The notes: generated by a model from the sequence alone, not told the origin. DNA of 64,000 bases from Halorubrum sp. JWXQ-INN 858 (GCF_009806985.1 NZ_WUAX01000006.1:288248-352247), one strand, 5' to 3'. Numbered from the stretch's first letter, positions 50,618 to 59,674 are shown. Numbers and translations are program-made.

Positions 50618-52138
50618 TCACGCGCTCTCAAGCAGGCTCTCGCCGGTCATCTCGGTCGGCTTCTCGAGGTCCAGCAGCTCCAGGACGGTCGGCGCGACGT
50701 CACACAGCGACCCGTCCGGGCGGACGCGCCGCCCCCCGTCGCCGCCGTCGGCGTCGAGGAAGACGAACGGGACCGGGTTGTACGTGTGGGCGGTGTGCGG
50801 GTCGTCCGGCGTTCCCATGTCGTCGGCGTTGCCGTGGTCCGCCGTGACGATCGCGTTGTAACCGCCGTCCTCGAGGGCGCCGAGCAGGCGGCCGAGCTCG
50901 CGGTCGACCGCCTCGACCGCCGCGACGGCGGCGTCGAAGTCGCCCGTGTGCCCGACCATGTCCGGATTCGCGTAGTTGAGCACGACGAGGTCGGGGCGGT
51001 CGCGGTCGAGGACCCCGATCGCCCGGTCGGTGAGCTCCGGCGCGGACATCTCCGGTTGGCGGTCGTACGTCGGGACGTCGGGGCTCCGGACGATCTCGCG
51101 GACCTCGCCGGGGAACGCCACCTCGCGGCCGCCGTTGAGGAAGTACGTGACGTGCGGGTACTTCTCCGACTCCGCGATCCGCAGCTGGGTGAGCCCCGCG
51201 TTCGAGACGACCTCGCCGAGCGTGTTCGTCGGGGCCTCCGGCGGGAACGCCACCGGGAACGGGTACGTCTCGTCGTACTCCGTCATCGTCACGAGACGGA
51301 CGTCGGGCGCGTCGAGGTCGCCGTCCCACCCCGGACGGGTGCCGGTGAGCATCCTGACGAGCTGGCGCGCCCGGTCCGCCCGGAAGTTGAACCAGACGAC
51401 GGCGTCGCCGTCAGACAGGGGGTGGCCGCCCTCGATAAGCGTCGGTTCGATGAACTCGTCGGTCTCCCCTCGGGCGTGTGCCGCCCGCGCGGCCCCCGCC
51501 GCGGTGGCCGCCTCGTGGGTGGCGTCGCGCTCGACGATCGCGTCGTACGCCCGTCGGGTCCGGTCCCAGTTCTCGTCGCGGTCCATCGCGAGGTACCGCC
51601 CCGTGACGGTCGAGACGTGGCCGGTCCCGCGCGCGTCGGCGTGGGCGGTCACGTCCGCGAGGAAGCGGTCGGCGATCTCCGGGGCGGTGTCGCGCCCGTC
51701 GGTAAACGCGTGGGTCGTCGCCGGAACGCCGGCGGCCGCGGCGGCGTCGATGAGCGCCAGTAGGTGCTCGACGTCGGAGTGGACGCCCCCGTCGGAGACG
51801 AGCCCCATGAAGTGGACCCGGCCGCCGGTGTCCGCGACGTGCTCGAACGCCGACGCGAGGGCCCCGTTGTCGGCGAACGAGCCGTCCGCGAGCGCATCCG
51901 TGATCCGCGTGTACGCCTGCTTGACCACCCGCCCCGCGCCGATATTTAAGTGGCCGACCTCCGAGTTCCCCATCTGCCCCGCCGGCAGCCCGACCCGCCG
52001 CCCGTGGACGACGAGCTCGCCGGACGCCCCTCGGCCGACTGCCCCGTCGAACGTCGGCGTGTCCGCCGCCTTCACCGCGTCCAGCCGATCGTGATCGCCG
52101 AGCCCCCAGCCGTCGAGAACGATGAGCGCCGTCTGCAT
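50618..52138 (-). CDS. gpmI: 2,3-bisphosphoglycerate-independent phosphoglycerate mutase
   Basis: 506 residues. The alkaline-phosphatase-type metal motif is LIVLDGWGLGD at the N-terminus, and the catalytic Ser is in GQMGNSEVGHLNIGAGR. The C-terminal metal ligands appear in LNYANPDMVGHTGDFDAAV and VTADHGNADDM. It interconverts 3- and 2-phosphoglycerate using Mn ions. The C-terminal LLESA ends the usual fold; size matches the family. Confidence 0.94.
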   Translation of the reverse strand: MQTALIVLDGWGLGDHDRLDAVKAADTPTFDGAVGRGASGELVVHGRRVGLPAGQMGNSEVGHLNIGAGRVVKQAYTRITDALADGSFADNGALASAFEHVADTGGRVHFMGLVSDGGVHSDVEHLLALIDAAAAAGVPATTHAFTDGRDTAPEIADRFLADVTAHADARGTGHVSTVTGRYLAMDRDENWDRTRRAYDAIVERDATHEAATAAGAARAAHARGETDEFIEPTLIEGGHPLSDGDAVVWFNFRADRARQLVRMLTGTRPGWDGDLDAPDVRLVTMTEYDETYPFPVAFPPEAPTNTLGEVVSNAGLTQLRIAESEKYPHVTYFLNGGREVAFPGEVREIVRSPDVPTYDRQPEMSAPELTDRAIGVLDRDRPDLVVLNYANPDMVGHTGDFDAAVAAVEAVDRELGRLLGALEDGGYNAIVTADHGNADDMGTPDDPHTAHTYNPVPFVFLDADGGDGGRRVRPDGSLCDVAPTVLELLDLEKPTEMTGESLLESA

Positions 52139-52343
52139 ACCTCATCGTCCCCGCGGCGGCGTAACTACCCTTCGCTTCGGGTGAGAACCGCCGGCCATGG
52201 AGCCCTTCCCGCCGTGCTTCGTTCGCCGCCGCCACCGCCGTTGCGCCCGCGATCGATCCGTCGGCAGCGACCAGTGTCCGACGGCGACGTGGCCTCGCCC
52301 CGGGAAGCCAGCCTTTTACGCGCTCGACGCTAACGAGACGTTA

Positions 52344-53003
52344 ATGGACTCCGCGGTACTGTTGGATCTCCTCGGCAACGAGAACCGGCGGCGCATTCTC
52401 CGGCTTCTCGCCCACAAACCGTGCTACGTGACGGAGATCTCCGAGTATCTCGGGGTGAGTCCCAAGGCGGTGATCGACCACCTCCGAAAGCTGGAGGAGG
52501 CCGGCCTCATCGAGTCGACGACGGACGATCAGCGCCGGAAGTACTTCCACATCACCCGGAGCCTCCGGCTGGAGGTGAGCGTCTCCCCGTACGGCTTCGG
52601 CGCGAAGAGCGCCTACCCCGCGAAGAGCAGCCTCGACATGTCCGGACGGTGTCCCCACCTCTCGATTGAGGTTCCGTCGGCGTCGGCGGGATCCGGGGAC
52701 GTGGCCGACCTCGCCACCGAGTACGACCGGCTACAGGAGCTCGACCGCGAGCTCTCGCTGGCCCAGCGCTGGGTCCACGGACGCGTCGAGGACACGCTCG
52801 CGGCGATCGACGACCGGCTCGGCACGGAGGCCGACAGCCGGTTCTTCGCGGCCATCCTCGCTGCGCTCGTCGAGACCGACGGCACTGCCGCTGCGGTCGC
52901 CGACGAGGTCGGTGCGCCGGAGGATGCCATCGTCGAGGCCCTCGCCCAGCTCGCCGACGTCGGAGTCGTCGTCCGCGACGGCGAGCGCTACGCGATCCGA
53001 TAG
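52344..53003 (+). CDS. ArsR-type winged-helix regulator with C-terminal helical domain
   Basis: 219 residues from the ATG at 52344. The HTH is LLDLLGNENRRRILRLLAHKPCYVTEISEYLGVSPKAVIDHLRKLEEAGLIES. A beta wing contacts, then VSVSPYGFGAKSAYP and a long helix (DLATEYDRLQELDRELSLAQRWVHGRVEDTLAAI) follow. The end is a second small winged-helix-like domain (DGTAAAVADEVGAPEDAIVEALAQLADVGVV). Such haloarchaeal proteins resemble regulators of metabolism. It is divergent from gpmI. CTTTTACGC near 52313-52320 is a likely TATA. Confidence 0.85.
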   Translation: MDSAVLLDLLGNENRRRILRLLAHKPCYVTEISEYLGVSPKAVIDHLRKLEEAGLIESTTDDQRRKYFHITRSLRLEVSVSPYGFGAKSAYPAKSSLDMSGRCPHLSIEVPSASAGSGDVADLATEYDRLQELDRELSLAQRWVHGRVEDTLAAIDDRLGTEADSRFFAAILAALVETDGTAAAVADEVGAPEDAIVEALAQLADVGVVVRDGERYAIR

Positions 53004-53310
53004 GGAGTCCGTCGGTGATCACGCCGAGAGTCCCGACCGTTCGACCGGCTCCGTTCGATCGGCTCCGTTCGACCCCTCCACGGTTGATACGCTTTGCCTC
53101 CGGGTGCGCGCAATACGAGACGTTTCCGTAGCAGGCGGAGACGGCCCGATCCCTCGCGTTTGGATCACGACGGTGGAGCACTCCTAGAGCGAGGCGACTG
53201 CGGTTCACGTCGGAACGACAACCATAGTGATATGTTATCTCGGACCGTACATCCGACGCTCGAACGATCCGAACGGACGTGCCACCCGTCACAGCCACGT
53301 GGCTCAGACA
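53004..53310. other. 307-bp intergenic region at the start of an accessory island
   Basis: Composition shifts to lower GC after about 53080. A short duplicated CGGCTCCGTTCGA-like word occurs near 53046-53072. No ORF, RNA or element could be supported. ATATGTTATC near 53231 is a weak promoter candidate. Confidence 0.35.
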
Positions 53311-54174
53311 ATGACACACAGTATCTGCACACCGGAAGCAGGCGAGGAGTTGCCCTATTTTCAGCGCCTGTGGCGGGTGTTGTTTGCTCCCACTATCGAC
53401 CCGAAAACCAGACTCGAACGGCTGTTCGAACACGAAACCGCCGAGTTCGACATGCGATACGCGTTTCTGTCGAACATCGACCTGGAGAACGATACGGAAC
53501 GCTTCGAGGTCGTACACGGCTCCCACGAAGTCCTCAAACCGGAGAGCACCGTCCCGCTTTCCGAGACCTACTGTCGGAAAACCATCGTAGATCCGGAGGG
53601 AACGCTGGCCGTCAGTGATGCCGTCACCGAAGGGTGGGAGGACGATCCGGCGTATGAGACGTTCGAGTTCGGGAGTTACCTCGGGACGACGGTCTCGGTC
53701 GACGACGAGCTCTATGGAACGCTCTGTTTTGCGAACACTGCCGCCCGTGATGAACCGATCCTCGACGAAGAGAAAGCCCTCGTCGAGATGCACAGCCAGT
53801 GGGTAGAGTACGCGTTGGATCTCTCCGTCGGGCCGCACTTTCGGGAGACGCGTCTCGACACGATCGAGGGACGCGCCGTTTCTGCGGAAGACATCGACTC
53901 GATGATGGACGCACTCAAGGGTCTCACAAGTCGCGTCACTCTCATGACGCTGTTAGGGGACACCACGGAGACCAGTATCGCTGCCCTTGAACGGAAGGTG
54001 AACGGCGAAGACGACCGGATAGGGCTGTACCATCGTGACTTACCCAAGCTAGCCGACGCGGGATACATCGAGTGGAACGTGGGTTCGGATACGATATCCA
54101 AAGGGCCGAAGTTCTCCGAGGTGGAACCACTCGTTCGGTTGCTGAAGGAATACGACACGGCATTCCCCGAGTGA
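53311..54174 (+). CDS. GAF-domain protein with C-terminal winged helix (DUF7344-like)
   Basis: 287 residues from the ATG at 53311. A GAF domain spans about 20-170 (FDMRYAFLSNIDLENDTERFEVVHG, the SETYCRK motif, VSDAVTEGW, GSYLGTTVSVDDELYGTLCFAN, EKALVEMHSQWVEYAL). A C-terminal winged helix covers about 200-285 (MDALKGLTSRVTLMTLLGDTTETSIAALERKV, HRDLPKLADAGYIEWN). It would be a ligand- or light-sensing one-component regulator. The GC-poor codon usage differs from neighbours on both sides. Confidence 0.8.
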   Translation: MTHSICTPEAGEELPYFQRLWRVLFAPTIDPKTRLERLFEHETAEFDMRYAFLSNIDLENDTERFEVVHGSHEVLKPESTVPLSETYCRKTIVDPEGTLAVSDAVTEGWEDDPAYETFEFGSYLGTTVSVDDELYGTLCFANTAARDEPILDEEKALVEMHSQWVEYALDLSVGPHFRETRLDTIEGRAVSAEDIDSMMDALKGLTSRVTLMTLLGDTTETSIAALERKVNGEDDRIGLYHRDLPKLADAGYIEWNVGSDTISKGPKFSEVEPLVRLLKEYDTAFPE

Positions 54175-54488
54175 ACGACCCCGCCTGACCGCTCGCCTAA
54201 CGACTCGCGCTCGAGGATGGGGCTTCCTGCTTCCGCGACGCGCTTTTTACATCCACGACCGAGGACACGGCGATCGCAGTCCCCACCGGCGTTGACGAGC
54301 GGAGAGCTCTCGTCCGCACGTCACGTTGGTGTCTCAATTCAGCCACGGGTTGAGAAAGGGAATACTGCCCGATGCGTGTCTCTCGTATAATCAAAAATCC
54401 GTGTTAAATGAAAACTGTTGGGGTTGATTCACGTCCCCCGTGTACGGGATACCGCAGAGATCGAGCCGTCGATTTCCGAACAATAGCC
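54175..54488. other. 314-bp gap holding the TnpB remnant
   Basis: Apart from the remnant, the sequence from 54330 to 54410 is AT-rich (for example AATCAAAAATCCG), and could be the decayed flank of the element or the promoter of the next gene. No intact terminal hairpin was recognised. Confidence 0.4.
54190..54320 (-). pseudogene. Frameshifted 3' remnant of an IS200/IS605-type tnpB gene
   Basis: On the minus strand the peptide STPVGTAIAVSSVVDVK reads in one frame and KRVAEAGSPILERES in the next, joined at an A-run near 54245. Together they match the conserved end of haloarchaeal OrfB proteins as I know it (TPVETA... VVDAKRVVEAGSP). No other part of the gene, and no zinc finger, is left. It is a decayed IS1341-type element. 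Confidence 0.6.
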
Positions 54489-54785
54489 ATGAGATACACA
54501 GATACAGCGCAGATCGTCGATCAGTCGTTCGAGTTCCCAGTGACGCATACAGCCGTGGTCGAACGGATCGGCACGATTAAAATAACGTCTCCCTCCGGCG
54601 ATTCGGTGACCATTCGAGACGTCTTAGAGCCGATCGAAGAGGAGAGTTACCTGACTTCGGACGCCCTGTACACGACGATCATCGGCAACCTCGATGAGAC
54701 GTTTATCGGACGCAAATACTACGACGACCGAGGCCGCACGACGTTTGGAACCGCGGCGGACGACGAATCGACCGTCTCGTTCTGA
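54489..54785 (+). CDS. DUF5789-like small protein
   Basis: 98 residues from the ATG at 54489. The pattern FEFPVTHTAVVERIG, a beta strand with DSVTIRDVLEPI, then SDALYTTIIGNLDETFIGRKYYDDRGRTTFG resembles haloarchaeal DUF5789 proteins (IGRKxYxDR near the C-terminus). No function is known. It is in the lower-GC island next to the TnpB remnant, so it may have arrived with it or been spared by it. An upstream start at 54408 would add 27 unrelated residues. Confidence 0.6.
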   Translation: MRYTDTAQIVDQSFEFPVTHTAVVERIGTIKITSPSGDSVTIRDVLEPIEEESYLTSDALYTTIIGNLDETFIGRKYYDDRGRTTFGTAADDESTVSF

Positions 54786-54942
54786 CGATCGATTCCGCCC
54801 GACCGGACCTGGAACCGCTCCACCGAGGGCTGCGCGGTCCGTATTGACCACGCGGAGACGACCGTATCAACGACCACCGATCTCAGCGGAGCCGTCCGGC
54901 CGGTTCCGGAAGCTTTTGGCACGTCCCCGGACGACTCTCCGC

Positions 54943-55863
54943 GTGACCCGCTACCGGAACCTCTCGCTGTTCCTCGTTCTCGCCGCGGTGTGGGGCTCGG
55001 CGTTCATGGCCATCAACGCCGGGTTGGAGTACTTCCCGCCGGTGCTGTTCGCCGCGATACGCTACGACGTCGCCGGGGTGATCATGCTCGCGTACGCCGC
55101 GTACGTCGTCGACGATCCGATCCCCCGGGGGCGCGGGGAGTGGACGCTCGTCGCGATCGGCGCGGTCCTCCTCATCGCGGCGTACCACGCGCTGCTGTTC
55201 GTCGGCCAGGAGGACCCCGCGGTGACGAGCGCCGTCGCCGCCGTCATCGTGAGCCTCTCGCCGGTGCTGACGACGGCGTTCGCGCGGGCGCTGCTCCCCT
55301 CCGAGCGGCTGACGCTGATCGGGGTCCTCGGCCTCCTCGTCGGGCTCGTCGGGGCCGTCGTGTTGGCCGCGCCGGATCCCGCGAACCTGACGGGTGACGG
55401 GGCAGTCGCGAAGGTCCTCGTCTTCCTCGCCGCGACCGCGTTCGCGCTCGGGGCCGTGCTCACCCGCGCGGTCGACGCCGAGATGCCCATCGAGACGATG
55501 GAGGCGTGGTCGATGCTGTTCGGCGCGCTGATCATGCACGTCGTCGCCGTCGGGCTCGGCGAGTCGGTCTCGTCGATCGCGTGGACGACGGAGGCGGTCC
55601 TCTCGCTGGCGTACCTCGCGATCGCCGCGAGCGCCGTCGGCTTCCTGATCTACTTCCGGCTCCTCGAACGGGTGGGCCCGATCGAGATCAACCTCGTCTC
55701 GTACGTCGCGCCCGTCTTCGCCGCGCTCTCCGGGTGGGTCTTCCTGAGTGAGGGGATCGCGGCGACGACGGTTATCGGGTTCCTGCTCATCTGTGTCGGC
55801 TTCGCGCTGGTCAAACGGTCGACGATCCGGGACGAGCTCCGCCGGCGCGGGATCGGTTCGTGA
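54943..55863 (+). CDS. EamA/DMT-family transporter
   Basis: 306 residues from a GTG at 54943. Ten membrane helices form two EamA repeats; the first begins LSLFLVLAAVWGSAFMAINAGLEYFPPVLFAAIRY and the second around ATAFALGAVLTRAVDAE. PGGLVG-type turns and the late motif LLERVGPIEINLVSYVAPVFAALSGW are typical. It probably exports a metabolite or amino acid. AGCTTTTGG near 54911 is a possible TATA element. The 3' end flows into a 26-bp repeat array. Confidence 0.85.
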   Translation: MTRYRNLSLFLVLAAVWGSAFMAINAGLEYFPPVLFAAIRYDVAGVIMLAYAAYVVDDPIPRGRGEWTLVAIGAVLLIAAYHALLFVGQEDPAVTSAVAAVIVSLSPVLTTAFARALLPSERLTLIGVLGLLVGLVGAVVLAAPDPANLTGDGAVAKVLVFLAATAFALGAVLTRAVDAEMPIETMEAWSMLFGALIMHVVAVGLGESVSSIAWTTEAVLSLAYLAIAASAVGFLIYFRLLERVGPIEINLVSYVAPVFAALSGWVFLSEGIAATTVIGFLLICVGFALVKRSTIRDELRRRGIGS

Positions 55864-55994
55864 CCCGCCGGCGCGGGATCGGTTCCTGACCTGTCGACGC
55901 CGGATCGGTTCCTGACCTGTCGACGCCGGATCGGTTCCTGACCTGTCGACGCCGGATCGGTTCCTGACCTATCGACGCAGGATCGGTTGCTCCC
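55839..55994. repeat. 26-bp tandem repeat, about six units, over the EamA stop codon
   Basis: Units begin at 55839, 55865, 55891, 55917, 55943 and 55969. The first lies inside the EamA 3' end and includes its stop. Units 3-5 are identical (CGACGCCGGATCGGTTCCTG core); units 1, 2 and 6 have diverged. The period is not a multiple of three. Confidence 0.85.
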
Positions 55995-56054
55995 CCGTCA
56001 CGGAGCCATCGTGAGCCAGCAAGCACTTACCCCGTCGGCGTTGACGTGCTGGTC

Positions 56055-56636
56055 ATGTCACCCACGACCCGTCCCAGCGGCCGTCGCGCCGCGGCCGGCG
56101 GCGTGACCGGCGTCACCGCGTACCTGATCGGCTATCTCGCGGTGTACGTCACCCAGCGAGCGCGGATCGAGGAGCGGCTGGAGGGGTTCAACTTCGTCAC
56201 CGACCTCTTCGGCGGCGACCCCATCCCCGCGTGGCAGGCGGTCGGATGGGTGTTCTACAACGCTCACGGGGTCGCCACCGAGGTCCCGCAGCCGTTCGGC
56301 GGAGTCCGCGTCGAGAACTTCGTCTCGAGCGCCGACGGCGGGAGCCTCGCCATGCTGTTCGTGGTTCCCCCGATCCTGCTGATCGCCGGCGGGATCGCGC
56401 TCGCGGCCCTCGGCGACGCGAACACGCCCGGCGACGGCGCGGCCGCCGGGGCGCTCGTCGCGGTCGGTTACTTCCCGCTCGCGGTCGCGGGCACGTTCGT
56501 GTTCCGCTACGCCGTCGGCGAGGGAACGGTGGCTCCGGACCCGGTCACGGCGGTCCTCCTCGCCGGGATCGTCTTCCCCGTCGTCTTCGGCGCGGTCGGC
56601 GGTGCGGTCGGCGGGTTCGTCCGCGGCGAGCGCTGA
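56055..56636 (+). CDS. Haloarchaeal membrane protein, function unknown
   Basis: 193 residues from the ATG at 56055. Helix 1 (GGVTGVTAYLIGYLAVYVTQRAR) is followed by an exposed segment (EGFNFVTDLFGGDPIPAWQAVGWVFYNAHGVATEVP), then three more helices (LFVVPPILLIAGGIALAAL, AGALVAVGYFPLAVAGTFVFRY, VLLAGIVFPVVFGAVGGAVGGFV). The FYNAHG stretch looks conserved among haloarchaeal proteins (perhaps DUF7978). No enzyme motif is seen, and it stands alone. Confidence 0.65.
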   Translation: MSPTTRPSGRRAAAGGVTGVTAYLIGYLAVYVTQRARIEERLEGFNFVTDLFGGDPIPAWQAVGWVFYNAHGVATEVPQPFGGVRVENFVSSADGGSLAMLFVVPPILLIAGGIALAALGDANTPGDGAAAGALVAVGYFPLAVAGTFVFRYAVGEGTVAPDPVTAVLLAGIVFPVVFGAVGGAVGGFVRGER

Positions 56637-56666
56637 CCCGTCCCCGTTTCAGGCGCGGGGAGGAAG

Positions 56667-57206
56667 TCACGCATCGATCGAGTCGTCGTCGACGAGCGCT
56701 CGGAACCGTCGTTTCCCTTCCTCGGGGTCGTAGCCGTCCTTCCGGAGGTGGGCGATCGGCGCGACGTTCGGGTTCCGCTCCCAGTGACACCAGACGTCGG
56801 TGTCGCCGTCCGTCCTTGGGAACAGCCGGACGTGGAGCTGCCACCCGCCGAGGAGGCCGTCGGGACGGTACGCACAACTCGCCGCCTCGTAGGCGACGCG
56901 GCCGTCACGCTCGTACGCGTGGAGGTACGCGCGGACCTGTTGGTCGAACCCGTGTCGATCGAGCAGTCGGGCCCGCGCGTCGGCCGGGCGGACCCCCCAA
57001 ACCCCGAGGAACTCGTCTGGCGGCGGCGGAAGCACGCGTAGCGGGGACGGAACCAACCGGTCCGGGGCGCGACGGGAGACCCGCGCGCCGCGGCGTCTGA
57101 TGGACCAGAGCGGCACGCGACGGGCGAGGAACGCGGCGACGATCAGCCCGAGCGCGACGAGCGTCGGGATCACCCGTGACGCTCTGGACCCGTGCGATCG
57201 ATTCAC
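56667..57206 (-). CDS. Membrane-anchored protein of unknown function
   Basis: 179 residues. One N-terminal helix (VIPTLVALGLIVAAFLA) is followed by a basic stretch and a soluble domain with PPDEFLGVWGVRPADARARLLDRHGFD, YLHAYERDGRVAYEAASCAYRP and the C-terminal IAHLRKDGYDPEEGKRRFRALVDD. The pattern WQLHVRLFPRTDGDTDVWCHWERNP looks like a conserved core. It is likely cytoplasmic-facing; the family was not recognised. Confidence 0.6.
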   Translation of the reverse strand: MNRSHGSRASRVIPTLVALGLIVAAFLARRVPLWSIRRRGARVSRRAPDRLVPSPLRVLPPPPDEFLGVWGVRPADARARLLDRHGFDQQVRAYLHAYERDGRVAYEAASCAYRPDGLLGGWQLHVRLFPRTDGDTDVWCHWERNPNVAPIAHLRKDGYDPEEGKRRFRALVDDDSIDA

Positions 57207-57293
57207 GTCCCTACTGCGTATTCGATCCGTAAAAACCGCCGCGATGCCGGCAACGAGGGGCGGGCGGGGAGACGTCGACCGTCCCGGTGTCGA

Positions 57294-58121
57294 TCACAGC
57301 TCGTACGTCTCGCCGTCGACGGCGAGCGGCTCCGCGAACGCCTCGTCCGCGGGGTAAAAATGCGCGAGGTGGACGAGCCGCGTCCGGTCGGCGTCGAGCT
57401 CGTCCGCGAGCGCGAGCGCCCCCTCCCGGGTCATGTGTTTCGAGCCGAACGTCCGAGGAACGCCGTCGGGACCCTCGTGGCGACCGCCGATCGGATGCCG
57501 ATCACACAGCGAGGCCGGAACGATGGCGTCGGCCAAAAGCAGGTCCGGATCAGCGAGCGCCGCCCGGGAACGTTCGGGAACGTCGTAGCTCGTGTCGCCC
57601 GTCAGCGAGAGCTTCGCGCCCGTTTCCGGGTCCTCGATGACGACGCCGTAACAGCGCATGGGCGGGTGATCGACCGGGACGAACCGGGCCTCGAGCCCGC
57701 ACGTTTCGAACGGCTCGAACGGGTCCCGGGAGTGGACCCCGATCCGGTCCTCGAGGTAGTCGTACTTCGCGCGGATCGTCTCGGCGACGCTCTCGTCTGT
57801 CGCGGGATCGGTTTCGCTGGGGGCGTGGACGGGGAGCCCGTCGACGAGTCGGTACACGTTGCCGAGGCCGTCGAGGTGGTCGAAGTGGACGTGGGTGACG
57901 AGCCCCGCGTCGGGCAGCGACACGTCGTTGTCGAGGAACTGGCTCCGAAAGTCGGGGCTGAAGTCGATGAGCAGCGACTCGTCGGTCCGTTCGTTCGCGA
58001 CGTGAACCGAGAACCGCGACCGCGACACCCCGCGCTCGCGGGCCACCGTACAGGTCGTACAGGCACAACCGACCGTGGGCGTCCCCGTCGTGTCGCCGGT
58101 TCCGAGGAGGGTGACCCGCAT
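57294..58121 (-). CDS. MBL-fold metallohydrolase (PhnP-like)
   Basis: 275 residues from the ATG at 58121. The N-terminus MRVTLLGTGDTTGTPTVGCACTTC is typical of PhnP-type phosphodiesterases, with paired Cys. The metal motif is VTHVHFDHLDG, followed by PVDHPPMRCYGVVIED, SLTGDTSYDVP and the late LVHLAHFYP. Such enzymes cleave cyclic phosphate or related diesters. The divergent gene is an aspartoacylase-like hydrolase 127 bp away. Confidence 0.85.
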   Translation of the reverse strand: MRVTLLGTGDTTGTPTVGCACTTCTVARERGVSRSRFSVHVANERTDESLLIDFSPDFRSQFLDNDVSLPDAGLVTHVHFDHLDGLGNVYRLVDGLPVHAPSETDPATDESVAETIRAKYDYLEDRIGVHSRDPFEPFETCGLEARFVPVDHPPMRCYGVVIEDPETGAKLSLTGDTSYDVPERSRAALADPDLLLADAIVPASLCDRHPIGGRHEGPDGVPRTFGSKHMTREGALALADELDADRTRLVHLAHFYPADEAFAEPLAVDGETYEL

Positions 58122-58218
58122 CTCGCGTGGAGGTCCTCGGTCCACGGCCTTAGCGTCCGCGGTCGGTCGACGCCGTGTGCCGGTCCGCCCCCGACTCCCG
58201 GAGCAGTCGCGTGGAATG

Positions 58219-58225
58219 ATATAAA
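58219..58225 (+). promoter_or_regulatory. TATA box of the aspartoacylase-family gene
   Basis: ATATAAA lies 24-30 bp before the ATG at 58249. Confidence 0.5.
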
Positions 58226-58248
58226 CGGCGGCCCGCCGAGGGACACGT

Positions 58249-59277
58249 ATGCACACGAGTAGCGAACTCACGCTCGCCCGGCTCCCCTCGGGGGTCCCGA
58301 TCCGAACGACCGTCCACGCCTACGGGACCGGCTCGATCGTCGAGGGGGACGACGGCCCGACGCTCGACGTCCCCGAGGACGACCCCGTCGTCTACGCCCA
58401 GGCGGCCCAGCACGGGCGCGAGGTGAACGGGGCGGCGGTCCTCCGCCGGCTCCACGAGCGGCTCACCGCCGCCGGAAGCGACGCGAGCGACGGGCTCGGT
58501 GAGTTCTCGGGGACCCTCGTGACGGTCCCCGTCGCCGATCCGCTCACCTTCGACCGCGTCTCGTACACGACGCCGGAGTCGCTCGACTCCGTCAACGCGA
58601 ACATGAACCGGTGTTGGCCCGGCGACCCCGACGGGACGCTCCACGAGCGGATGGCCCATCGGCTCTGGTCGTTCGCGGGCCACGCCGACGCCGTCGTCGA
58701 CCTCCACACCGGGTCGCCGTCGATGCTCACCCACACCGTGTACATGCGCGGGGACGACGCGTGTCGCTCGCTCGCGGAGGCGTTCGGAACCGACCTCCTC
58801 CTCGCGGAGGCCGCCGGCGACGACGCCGACACCGAGTGGGCAGAGCGCGACTTCGGCGGGAAGTTCCGCGTCGCGGCCACCAGGGAGGGGATCCCGACGA
58901 TCACGCCCGAGCTCGCACACAGCCGGGAGATCGTCGACGAGGCGGTCGAGACGGGCGTCTCGGGGATGATCGGGGTGTTGCGGAACGAGGGCGTCCTCTC
59001 CGGCGCGCCCGAGCCGTGGGACGGCGTGGTCGCGCGCAACCACCTCGGGCGAGTCACTGCCGCCGACTCCGGGCTGTTCACGGTCGAGCCGGGGCTGACG
59101 ATCGGGGACGCCGTCGCCGACGGCCAGCGGCTCGGCGAGGTGTACGACCCGACGACGTTCGAGACCCTCCAGGTCGCTCACGCCGATCGCGACGGGATCG
59201 TCTACTCCGTCGCGCGCGAGTCGACCGTCACGGCCGGGGCGACGCTCGTCGGCGTCGCCGAACGGATCGAGAGCTAA
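58249..59277 (+). CDS. Succinylglutamate desuccinylase/aspartoacylase family protein
   Basis: 342 residues. The zinc site of the M14 aspartoacylase family is present: AAQHGREVNG supplies His and Glu, and VVDLHTGSPS the second His. FGGKFRVAATREGIPTITPELAHSREI carries the catalytic Glu region. The C-terminal beta domain holds GLFTVEPGLTIGDAVADGQRLGEV. It probably deacylates an N-acyl amino acid or a related amide; the substrate cannot be fixed. TATA at leaderless spacing. Confidence 0.85.
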   Translation: MHTSSELTLARLPSGVPIRTTVHAYGTGSIVEGDDGPTLDVPEDDPVVYAQAAQHGREVNGAAVLRRLHERLTAAGSDASDGLGEFSGTLVTVPVADPLTFDRVSYTTPESLDSVNANMNRCWPGDPDGTLHERMAHRLWSFAGHADAVVDLHTGSPSMLTHTVYMRGDDACRSLAEAFGTDLLLAEAAGDDADTEWAERDFGGKFRVAATREGIPTITPELAHSREIVDEAVETGVSGMIGVLRNEGVLSGAPEPWDGVVARNHLGRVTAADSGLFTVEPGLTIGDAVADGQRLGEVYDPTTFETLQVAHADRDGIVYSVARESTVTAGATLVGVAERIES

Positions 59278-59296
59278 GGGCCGGTCGCGGCCGCGA

Positions 59297-59587
59297 TCAC
59301 CGTAGGTGGCCCTCCTCGCGGAGCTGCTCGGCCTCGTTCTTCTCGTAGCGCCAGGCGATGTCCGCCTTCTCGTCCTGCCAGTCCCACGGCTCGACGAGCA
59401 CGACGTCCCCCTCGCGGATCCAGACCCGCTTCTGCATCCGGCCGGGGATCCGCGCCGTCCGCTCCGTGCCGTCCGCACAGCGGACCGTGACGCGGTTCGC
59501 GCCGAGCATCTCCAAGACCTCGGCGAACACCTCGTCGTCGTCGGGCATTCGGAGCTCGCCTCGGTCGTCGTCGTCTCCGTCGCTCAT
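59297..59587 (-). CDS. eif1A: Translation initiation factor aIF-1A
   Basis: 96 residues. The S1-like OB-fold shows [66 protein letters not shown], the family signature throughout. It promotes initiator tRNA and mRNA binding to the small subunit. The TTTTTAT run at 59614-59622 (minus strand) upstream suits a promoter. It converges with the aspartoacylase-like gene. Confidence 0.95.
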   Translation of the reverse strand: MSDGDDDDRGELRMPDDDEVFAEVLEMLGANRVTVRCADGTERTARIPGRMQKRVWIREGDVVLVEPWDWQDEKADIAWRYEKNEAEQLREEGHLR

Positions 59588-59674
59588 GCGTACGCGCCGA
59601 TACGTGGTGCATGGGATAAAAACGCCACTCTCCATCGGCGGACGCGTCGCGTCCGCATCGCCCCGAAACGCCCC

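Noticed and set aside
55839..55994. Possible CRISPR array
   Set aside because: The 26-bp units are directly adjacent with no unique spacers, and no cas genes are near. The other tandem arrays fail for the same reason.
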